From assembly GCA_019911785.1 (NCBI GenBank), contig JAIOJM010000332.1, positions 1-5,712 of the forward strand: a stretch of DNA of 5,712 bases, in the 5' to 3' direction. The translations under genes and the position numbers were made by a program. Origin of the DNA: Sulfuricella sp. (lineage in GTDB: Bacteria > Pseudomonadota > Gammaproteobacteria > Burkholderiales > Sulfuricellaceae). The notes under the pieces are model-generated. The model did not search any database. It saw nothing but the letters and a program-made list of their open reading frames with translations, and was not told the DNA's origin. This document shows positions 1 through 5,183 of this stretch, in pieces; the first letter of the stretch is position 1; the number at the start of each line of letters is the position of its first letter.

Positions 1-152
1 AGAGAAAAACCAAGCGACGCCGTCGATACGCTGAGTATGGCACGATCAGCATTTTCGCTGTTTGATAGCTGACGCTTTAACAAATCCGAACGTGTATCCG
101 CATAAAGCTTCAGGCGAAGTTCTTGATCGCTATCTGTATTCTCTTCTGCCAT
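1..152 (-). CDS. Partial protein, possible membrane protein (5' end only)
   Basis: Translating the minus strand from an ATG at 150-152 gives an open frame of 50 complete codons that runs off the left edge. It begins MAEENTDSDQELRLKLYADT and contains DLLKRQLSNSENADRAIL. A GGGGAG ribosome binding site lies at 162-167, nine bases before the ATG, and supports this start. The N-terminus is acidic and then a charged helix. From about residue 38 it becomes hydrophobic and small-residue rich (AILSVSTASLGFSL), as at the beginning of a transmembrane helix. I have an impression of similar N-termini on small uncharacterised bacterial membrane proteins, but cannot name a family. The start is 22 bp after the KTSC stop, so it is probably the last or next-to-last gene of the operon. 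A membrane effector would fit a defense operon, but only the first 50 residues can be judged. Confidence 0.72.
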   Translation of the reverse strand, partial: MAEENTDSDQELRLKLYADTRSDLLKRQLSNSENADRAILSVSTASLGFS

Positions 153-161
153 ATATTGAAT

Positions 162-167
162 CTCCCC
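162..167 (-). promoter_or_regulatory. Ribosome binding site of the partial left-edge gene
   Basis: GGGGAG on the minus strand, nine bases before the ATG at 152. It fixes the start of a gene that is otherwise visible only as a fragment, and it lies in the short gap after the KTSC stop codon. Confidence 0.6.
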
Positions 168-174
168 GGCTCTA

Positions 175-387
175 CTAGGCTCTAGCGTAACGATATCTAC
201 CTTTGATTTGTTGCGCCAAGAATTGACCCTTAGAAGGAGCCATCTTCATTTGCTCGAAAATCACTTCCGGGATATCGAAGTAGTTGTACGTCCCGCCAGT
301 CTTGAACTCGACCGTTATAACCTGTGTCGGCGCATCGTAGGCAAAGCGTGCAATATTTGAGGACTGCGGGGTCTCTATCCATTCCAT
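175..387 (-). CDS. KTSC-domain small protein
   Basis: This 70-residue protein consists almost entirely of a KTSC domain. The visible family pattern is an N-terminal SSNIARFAYD segment, a beta-rich VEFKTGGTYNYF segment, a helix beginning IPEVIFEQM, then the SKG turn (about residues 52-54) and the terminal IKGRYRY strand. The family is named after a domain at the C-terminus of some lysyl-tRNA synthetases and also occurs as stand-alone small proteins. Nucleic-acid binding has been suggested, but no function is firmly established. Two ATGs are adjacent (388-390 and 385-387). AAGGAG at 394-399 is three bases from the first and six from the second, so the second is preferred. The HerA stop codon abuts the first ATG, so translation is probably coupled to HerA. 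The domain call is confident; a role in defense is inference. Confidence 0.88.
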   Translation of the reverse strand: MEWIETPQSSNIARFAYDAPTQVITVEFKTGGTYNYFDIPEVIFEQMKMAPSKGQFLAQQIKGRYRYARA

Positions 388-390
388 CAT

Positions 391-2307
391 TTACTCCTTC
401 TTATCAGGGTTGTTAACATCGTCACCGGCTTTTGTATCCTTTTTGTGTTCGTAGTGTGGGCTTTGCTTGCGCCATTGCCTCACCATCGCTGAATAATCCG
501 ATGGGTCGCGACGTTGACTCCAACCACCAGGACCGTCGAAACCATCGTTGATATTTCCTCTAACAACCACACGCGGATCAACGCTGTCAGGACGCTTATC
601 CTTCGCAGGTGGAGTAATTAGGGTGCGAACCGGCAAGCTAACCGCTTCACCGACAATAATGGCCTCTCCAGTGCGCAAAACGGGCAGCATATCAAACAGT
701 CCCTTGAGGTTATCGGAGGCCGCACTAGTGATGTGGCCTCTGTCCGCATCGTTTGAGAGTCGCATAGCAAAGATCGTCCCACACTGAGACAGTATCGTTG
801 AATCTATTTCGGAGGGGCGCTGGCTCACGATCATCATGCCAACTCCGTACTTTCGCCCTTCCTTCGCGATCCTTCTAACTGCGGCCGCAGCGGAGCCCGA
901 ATTTTCCTTCGCCAAATAGGCATGCGCCTCTTCAAGCACGAGCAGCAAGGGGCGCTCGCGCCCACCTTCTGGCAAGTTTCTGGCCCAAAAAATCGCGTCG
1001 TACAGAATACGAAGAAGCGCGCCAATTAAATCATTAAGAATCGACGAAGGAATTCCAGAGAGGTCCAGAATCGTGATTGGCTGCGTCCCGCCAATCCATT
1101 CTTCCAGCAATGCATCGAGGTCTTTTTCGGTTTTGCCTTGCACATCCGGTAACCAATCCCCGGGACTAAATAGAAATGCAAGTCGGGGGTCTCTCAGTTT
1201 CGATGCCAGACCGGCAAGCTGCTGCCGAATACCCAGCGGGTCCCTTCCCAATTGAACTCGCTCAGGCGCAGGCCCAGTTGTTTTCACGGTTCGATAAAGA
1301 GGTGGCGTTACCGACATCGGGTCACCCAATTGCACAGGCTGCTCGTCTGGCCCCACAACATATGCTGGATCAACTTCATCCGCAGCCCCGCCGGGCCGAG
1401 GAATCAGCGTGTGATGCTCGCGCTTATGAAGCTCAAACCACATCTTATGTAGCGCGAACGGCATTGGCGTATCTACCGTTACTCGCGAGTCATCAATACC
1501 GTCTATAGGCTGACTTGCTAGAGATTCCTTTTTTAGCAGGACAATCGCATCTGCAATCGCTGCCGTCTGCGAATCGCTTAGTTTCCCCAGCGCCAAGGCG
1601 ACCAACTCTTCAAAGCTCAGCGCCCAGAACGGCACATGTAAGGACTTCTCGTTCTTGGATGCATCTGCCGAGACACGAAAAACGGTTGCTCTGTCAGCCA
1701 GTGCTTTCGAGTATTCACCGTGGATATCTAAAACCACGATTCTCGACGAAGGATATCGAACCGGATCAGAAAGCGAATTCAATAGTCCAGCGACTGTTGT
1801 AGATTTACCCGAGCCTGTGGTTCCTACCACCGCCGAATGCCTCGTCAGCAGCTTATTGATGTTAACCAAGGACGGGATGGATTCGGCGCTTGCGAGATGG
1901 CCGACTGCGACGAAGTCCTCCGGGTCACCAGCGCCATAGATTGCTCTCAGGTCGGCTTCGGTAACGATATGCACTCGGTCATCTATCGTCGGATGCTGAG
2001 ATATTCCACGCTCAAAGAGGCCTCCCCGCTGACCTTCGCCAACCATTTGTACCGTGATCCAACGATTGCCGAATATTTGTTGTTCTTTTTCACGTTCAGG
2101 CGCAGCGCCTGCACCAACTTGTGAGACCACGCCATAGAGATCAACGAAACCCAGCGGAATGCGAACGAAACTTCCGACTTGTCCGATGCGGTAACCTTCA
2201 CCATTAACAAAACTGAGCCCAGTTACAGTTTCGTTGCTCAGCTCCACCGTTATGGTTGCACCGTGAACATCCTGCACCGTTCCGATGAATGTAGGGTCAT
2301 GCAACAT
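391..2307 (-). CDS. herA: HerA-like hexameric ATPase/translocase of a SIR2-HerA defense pair
   Basis: This is a HerA/FtsK-type P-loop ATPase (DUF87 family), 638 residues from the chosen start. An N-terminal HAS-barrel-like region (about 5-90, beginning FIGTVQDVHGATITVEL) precedes the RecA-like core. Walker A is GTTGSGKST at 162-170, with the lysine at 168. Walker B is LLLVLEEAH, ending near 462, with the catalytic glutamate in the EE pair at 459-460. An SQRPSEID sensor-like motif lies near 495-502 and an arginine-finger candidate (RLSNDADR) near 516. A polar segment of roughly 95 residues (about 265-360) separates the Walker motifs. The ATG at 2307 overlaps the SIR2 stop by 11 bp and follows GCAGG. 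An in-frame TTG at 2382 adds 25 residues but lacks a ribosome binding site and precedes the conserved barrel. In known SIR2-HerA systems this ATPase forms a hexamer that scaffolds and controls the SIR2 subunits. Confidence 0.93.
   Translation of the reverse strand: MLHDPTFIGTVQDVHGATITVELSNETVTGLSFVNGEGYRIGQVGSFVRIPLGFVDLYGVVSQVGAGAAPEREKEQQIFGNRWITVQMVGEGQRGGLFERGISQHPTIDDRVHIVTEADLRAIYGAGDPEDFVAVGHLASAESIPSLVNINKLLTRHSAVVGTTGSGKSTTVAGLLNSLSDPVRYPSSRIVVLDIHGEYSKALADRATVFRVSADASKNEKSLHVPFWALSFEELVALALGKLSDSQTAAIADAIVLLKKESLASQPIDGIDDSRVTVDTPMPFALHKMWFELHKREHHTLIPRPGGAADEVDPAYVVGPDEQPVQLGDPMSVTPPLYRTVKTTGPAPERVQLGRDPLGIRQQLAGLASKLRDPRLAFLFSPGDWLPDVQGKTEKDLDALLEEWIGGTQPITILDLSGIPSSILNDLIGALLRILYDAIFWARNLPEGGRERPLLLVLEEAHAYLAKENSGSAAAAVRRIAKEGRKYGVGMMIVSQRPSEIDSTILSQCGTIFAMRLSNDADRGHITSAASDNLKGLFDMLPVLRTGEAIIVGEAVSLPVRTLITPPAKDKRPDSVDPRVVVRGNINDGFDGPGGWSQRRDPSDYSAMVRQWRKQSPHYEHKKDTKAGDDVNNPDKKE
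394..399 (-). promoter_or_regulatory. Ribosome binding site of the KTSC gene
   Basis: AAGGAG on the minus strand, inside the last codons of the HerA gene and directly before its TAA stop. The spacing (three or six bases) favours the second of two consecutive ATG codons. Its position suggests terminating HerA ribosomes can reinitiate on KTSC. Confidence 0.65.
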
Positions 2308-3514
2308 CGCGGCCTGCCTGTTCATCATCAAAACGTGACAATTGCCGCGCAATGAATTCACCAAAAGCCTGAAAATCTCCAAGAAGGAATTCGCAGTTTG
2401 GTGTCGAGGGGGCCGCCCCTCCGGCAGGTATTTTTTTGGTCACAGCGACTTCGTGAAGCGGGTGTCCAGTCTGTTCATCCTGTCGCCAATCCCGTTCGAT
2501 GGTGCCTAGAACAGCGCCATCAGCGGCAAGGAGACTAAGGTTTGGATGCATTCGCGCTTTGGCAAGCACATCGGGATAGTTGGATCGTGGGCCAAACAGC
2601 AAGCCGAAACAAACTGCTGTTGGATTGCTCCTTAGCCCATGGAGAATAACTTCATTTAGGTGCTGGTCCAAGAACGAATATCCATTGGTCACGAGGACTG
2701 CTTGCCCACGCGCAAGAAACGACCGTAGTCGGTCAAGCATTGCGAGATATGGCATTCGACGACTTTGGTCATACTTAAGGTGTGAGGGGTAAATCATTTG
2801 CCGGTCACCTGCGGCGACAGCGACGATCGCATCCCGGCGCACAACCTCATCGTCAGCATTACGCCACCAATTCACTGACCCGTGCACCTTCCACAAGCGG
2901 CCCCAGCGTGCCGGAAGTGATTCGTTCTCCATCGAGGCTAAATCAAAAAACGCCTGCCTGGAACCAATGAAACCATCGAAATATGGAATCTTGTGGGCCT
3001 CGAAAGCCTGCTCCATCAACAAATCATAATTTGGCGTAAAAATCTCGACTGGGTGGGTTCTGTGGATTCCGCCTACCCATGTCGCTAAGCGGTGATAAGG
3101 CGTTAGAGGGGAAGGTAACTCAACATTGACCACCTTTGTCGTTATTGCGCAAATCTCTGCATCAAGGCCCGCCAGCGCAGCTCTATTTAGGCCATCAATA
3201 TTTCCGTCCCTTACGACTTCATGCAATAAACGCACATGGCTTAGAATGTCCTCGATGGTTGAATCGGCAGAGAGTCTGTTCAGGACCTTAGCGAAAGTCT
3301 CCTTGTGCTCCGTCGACTGCTTGAGTTCATCCTTCACTACGGCAGTTAATCCTCGAATGTCGGGGATTAGCGGTTTTGTCCCTGTCTCATTCGGAAGCCG
3401 AATTGAAACGGGACATCCCGCGCCGAGAAGAAACGCAATACGCATCTTGTCAGGTGCCAGAGCTTGCTGGAGAAGCGTCGACTGACGATACGGACAATGA
3501 GTTGTGGTGTTCAT
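2297..3514 (-). CDS. SIR2-like protein, probable NAD+-hydrolysing effector
   Basis: This 405-residue protein has a SIR2 fold of the defense-associated kind rather than a deacetylase sirtuin. Visible motifs are the NAD-binding GAGCPVS loop (31-37), the TPNYD motif (160-164, equivalent to TQNID, with Asn162 as the likely catalytic residue), the catalytic-type HG (His211-Gly212) after LWKV, and a late nucleotide-site strand with GYSFLD (278-283). All hallmark residues are present, so NADase activity is plausible. I see no zinc-binding cysteine quartet, which fits the non-deacetylase type. Its ATG overlaps the DUF2130 stop as ATGA at 3511-3514, and its own end overlaps the HerA start, so the three are translationally coupled. 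With HerA next to it, the best reading is the effector of a SIR2-HerA (Nezha) abortive antiphage system. NADase function is inferred from motifs. Confidence 0.9.
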   Translation of the reverse strand: MNTTTHCPYRQSTLLQQALAPDKMRIAFLLGAGCPVSIRLPNETGTKPLIPDIRGLTAVVKDELKQSTEHKETFAKVLNRLSADSTIEDILSHVRLLHEVVRDGNIDGLNRAALAGLDAEICAITTKVVNVELPSPLTPYHRLATWVGGIHRTHPVEIFTPNYDLLMEQAFEAHKIPYFDGFIGSRQAFFDLASMENESLPARWGRLWKVHGSVNWWRNADDEVVRRDAIVAVAAGDRQMIYPSHLKYDQSRRMPYLAMLDRLRSFLARGQAVLVTNGYSFLDQHLNEVILHGLRSNPTAVCFGLLFGPRSNYPDVLAKARMHPNLSLLAADGAVLGTIERDWRQDEQTGHPLHEVAVTKKIPAGGAAPSTPNCEFLLGDFQAFGEFIARQLSRFDDEQAGRDVA

Positions 3515-4812
3515 AGGTTTGTCAGCGCCTTTCCGGAATCAACTTCGGATTCGAGGGCAGGAAATTCCAGCCCCTCAATCTCCTGCAACGATTTCCCCGC
3601 AATACCCTGCAAGTCCCCATACATGCCCACCGTTGCCCCCATCACCCGCTCGATTTGCTCTTCGCGCTTGGCCCATTGCTTCATGATGACTTTTCTTTCC
3701 TTGTCGAGGTCTTCCTGCATTGTGGAAAAAGCTTCGACTATGGCTTCCACGCGCTGGCGAAAACGTGGGCCGGTGAGGTACTGGTAGACCATTTCCGTCT
3801 TGGTTTGCTGGCCTTCGGTAGACTGCCGCGCAAGGGCAAGCTCCAGCAAGGACTGACGCAAAATCATGGCTACCGGCAATGCAGCACGCGGATGTGTTAC
3901 CCAGACGCCCTCTACCATTTCGAAGGTTTCAACGCCTTTCGGCAATATCTGGCTCACGATCACGGAGATTTCTGCCTTGGCGGTGCGCTGATCATCGCGA
4001 AGTTTTACCAGCCAGGCATCGCTCCAGTTCTTGGTGCGCTTGAACTCCCACAAGATGGTGCCGCCAGACTGGCCGCCTGCTCCGACAACACGGTGCAGCA
4101 CATCCCCGCCGAATTCGCCCTTGGGTACTGGCTCGATCGCATCGAAAGGGAATTTGGCGCGCAGCAGGTTTTCAAGCTCCAGTTCCTGGACTTCGCCCTG
4201 CAATTGTTGCGACCCCTGTTCGGCCCTGCGCTTGAGGTCCTCGATCTGTTTCTGCATCGCGGCAATGGTCTGCTCCTTCTCCATTACCTTGAGTTTCTGT
4301 TCGTCCTCGGCTTCTTTTCTGGCTTGTTGGCGGGTAGCGTCGAGCCCTTCCTGCACCCGCTTTTCAACGGTGAGCTCCAGTTCACGCTTGGCATCGTCCA
4401 GTTCGCGCTGTTTTTTGATCAGATCGGCCTGTGCCTTTTGTGCCTCGGCCAGTTTTTCTTCACGGCTTTTCAGCACTTCTTGCAAGTCAGCCACTTCACG
4501 GGTTTTCTGTTCAAGGTCGGTTGCAGCGGCCTGCTTGGCTTTTTTGGCCTCCTCAGCCGCAATTCTGCCGCGGTCTTTTTTCAGCTGCTCTTCAACCTGA
4601 TCGGCCACCTGCACATCAAGCTTGTTTTTGGCATCGACAAGCTGTTTTTCCTTTTCCCGCATGGCCTGTTCGCGCGTGGCAATGTCGCTGTCTTTTTGCG
4701 CCAGTTGCTGCTCGAACTGCTTACGGGTAGCGGCGATCAGTGGTGCCGCGAGCGATTCGTTGAGTTTGATTTCCGTTTTACAGTTCGGGCAGATAATCGT
4801 TGGCTCTGTCAT
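3511..4812 (-). CDS. DUF2130 coiled-coil protein with PD-(D/E)XK nuclease-like C-terminal domain
   Basis: This 433-residue DUF2130-family protein has a normal family length. It starts MTEPTIICPNCKTEIKLNES, with one CPNC half zinc ribbon (8-11). A highly charged, Gln/Glu/Lys-rich coiled coil follows (about 20-210). The conserved domain begins near LENLLRAKFPFDAIEPVPKG and has an acidic residue in GGD (Asp237), then WEFKRTKNW with E-x-K at Glu256/Lys258, and a DDQR helix near 273-276. That order matches the PD-(D/E)XK nuclease core. A second helical, partly coiled region ends the protein. The ATG at 4812 has an excellent GGGAGG site four bases upstream. Longer in-frame starts (TTG at 4845, ATG at 4824) are less likely because they would place that site inside the gene. 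I recall DUF2130 proteins near restriction and defense genes. Biochemical function is unknown, and cleavage is inferred from the motif. Confidence 0.9.
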   Translation of the reverse strand: MTEPTIICPNCKTEIKLNESLAAPLIAATRKQFEQQLAQKDSDIATREQAMREKEKQLVDAKNKLDVQVADQVEEQLKKDRGRIAAEEAKKAKQAAATDLEQKTREVADLQEVLKSREEKLAEAQKAQADLIKKQRELDDAKRELELTVEKRVQEGLDATRQQARKEAEDEQKLKVMEKEQTIAAMQKQIEDLKRRAEQGSQQLQGEVQELELENLLRAKFPFDAIEPVPKGEFGGDVLHRVVGAGGQSGGTILWEFKRTKNWSDAWLVKLRDDQRTAKAEISVIVSQILPKGVETFEMVEGVWVTHPRAALPVAMILRQSLLELALARQSTEGQQTKTEMVYQYLTGPRFRQRVEAIVEAFSTMQEDLDKERKVIMKQWAKREEQIERVMGATVGMYGDLQGIAGKSLQEIEGLEFPALESEVDSGKALTNL

Positions 4813-4886
4813 ACAACCTCCCATTCGCAGGCAAAAAGCATCCAAGTATTCGCCTGTTGCTGCAATTGCTGTTTAAGCTCGTTCAT
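4809..4886 (-). CDS. Possible 25-residue leader or small protein coupled to DUF2130
   Basis: A minus-strand ORF starts at the ATG at 4884-4886 and reads MNELKQQLQQQANTWMLFAC followed by EWEVV and a TGA. An AGGA ribosome binding site lies seven bases before its ATG. Its stop overlaps the DUF2130 start codon as ATGA, the same arrangement as at the DUF2130-SIR2 junction, so it is well placed for translational coupling. The peptide has a Gln-rich amphipathic first half and a hydrophobic/aromatic second half. I recognise no family. It could encode a real small subunit or inhibitor, or act only as a leader controlling access to the DUF2130 ribosome binding site. At this length chance cannot be excluded. 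The start signal, overlap and absence of other genes upstream are the supporting evidence. Confidence 0.42.
   Translation of the reverse strand: MNELKQQLQQQANTWMLFACEWEVV
4817..4822 (-). promoter_or_regulatory. Strong ribosome binding site of the DUF2130 gene
   Basis: GGGAGG on the minus strand, four bases before the ATG at 4812. It decides the DUF2130 start against upstream in-frame alternatives. It also lies within the last codons of the 25-codon upstream ORF, so ribosomes translating that ORF would cover it. Confidence 0.7.
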
Positions 4887-4914
4887 CAAATCATCCTGCT
4901 TGGGTATTTGGAAA

Positions 4915-4943
4915 ATAATAACACGTTAGCCCATTGATGATAT
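4915..4943 (-). promoter_or_regulatory. Candidate promoter of the DUF2130-SIR2-HerA operon
   Basis: On the minus strand TATTAT (4915-4920) is preceded by TGT, giving an extended -10 of the form TGn-TATTAT. A poor -35 candidate, ATATCA (4938-4943), lies 17 bases upstream. Transcription would begin around 4908, leaving a leader of about 20 bases before the 25-codon ORF. No terminator is visible between here and the left edge, consistent with one transcript. This is pattern matching only. Confidence 0.33.
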
Positions 4944-5025
4944 GAGCATTTTTCCGGCTATTACTATGTCTGGCGGGTTGTAGATACCCGTGTCAGCGCA
5001 AATCTAGCCACCAATGGATATATGT

Positions 5026-5034
5026 TGCTAAAAT
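5026..5034 (+). promoter_or_regulatory. Candidate extended -10 promoter element on the plus strand
   Basis: TGC followed by TAAAAT (5029-5034) matches an extended -10 box with one mismatch to TATAAT. No good -35 is seen at the usual distance. Transcription from about 5041 would run through the tRNA-like sequence and into lolA, giving a leader of about 140 bases. In many proteobacteria lolA follows ftsK, so its native promoter may have been separated from it by the insertion. Confidence 0.3.
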
Positions 5035-5058
5035 ACACCAACAAAAAGGCAATGGGTT

Positions 5059-5108
5059 CTGAATTCGCACGGCAGAGTTCGCAGGTTCAAACCCTGTGCT
5101 ACCCTCCA
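5059..5108 (+). other. tRNA 3'-half-like remnant, possible attachment site
   Basis: GGTTCAAACC (5084-5093) fits the universal tRNA T-arm pattern GGTTCRANNCC exactly. Around it GCAGG (5081-5085) pairs with CCTGT (5093-5097) across a TTCAAAC loop. Seven bases (GCTACCC, 5098-5104), then T and CCA (5105-5108), follow in the spacing of an acceptor strand, discriminator base and encoded CCA. Upstream, CTG (5059-5061) and CAG (5073-5075) could be the outer part of a damaged anticodon stem. No GGGTAGC-like 5' acceptor half or D-arm is found, so this is not a working tRNA. A 3' fragment of this kind is typical of the far end of an island integrated into a tRNA gene. Which tRNA it derives from is unclear, and chance similarity remains possible. 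Confidence 0.38.
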
Positions 5109-5183
5109 ACACCATGTTTTGCTAACCTTGTCTTCCTCGGATTGTCTGTCCGGTCGATGCTAAATTTCTCTTTACGAGGCGTT

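Larger units (their letters stand above)
4887..5183. other. Divergent intergenic region
   Basis: About 300 bp separates the minus-strand operon from plus-strand lolA. It is visibly more AT-rich than its flanks, particularly about 4905-4965 and 5015-5050. It contains one extended -10 candidate on each strand, a short inverted repeat (CGGGT at 4974-4978 and ACCCG at 4986-4990, seven-base loop) and a tRNA 3'-end-like sequence around 5059-5108. I see no convincing protein-coding frame and no strong rho-independent terminator. The inverted repeat is too short, and lacks a U-tract, to be called a terminator; an operator is possible but unsupported. Confidence 0.6.

Noticed and set aside
2297..3514. 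Classical protein deacetylase sirtuin (CobB-like)
   Set aside because: The four zinc-binding cysteines of deacetylase sirtuins are not seen, the sequence between the TPNYD and HG motifs differs from CobB, and the neighbour is HerA, all pointing to the defense-associated SIR2 type.
3655..4929. A 424-residue open frame on the plus strand, antisense to DUF2130
   Set aside because: It is the shadow of the DUF2130 coding strand. Its Leu/Phe-rich composition is what reverse-reading Lys/Glu/Gln codons gives, it matches no family I recognise, and the opposite frame has clear conserved motifs and a strong ribosome binding site.
4974..4990. Inverted repeat CGGGT/ACCCG as a terminator
   Set aside because: The five-base stem is short and no T-run follows on either strand. 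It is at most a weak operator candidate.
5033..5108. A complete, functional tRNA gene ending at 5108
   Set aside because: The T-arm and CCA are good, but the 5' acceptor strand does not pair, no D-arm is found, and the middle of the anticodon stem has A-G mismatches.
1..5183. Mobile-element enzymes, restriction-modification genes or a CRISPR array
   Set aside because: No integrase, transposase, methyltransferase or repeat-spacer pattern was found in any frame, so island status rests only on composition and the tRNA-like remnant.
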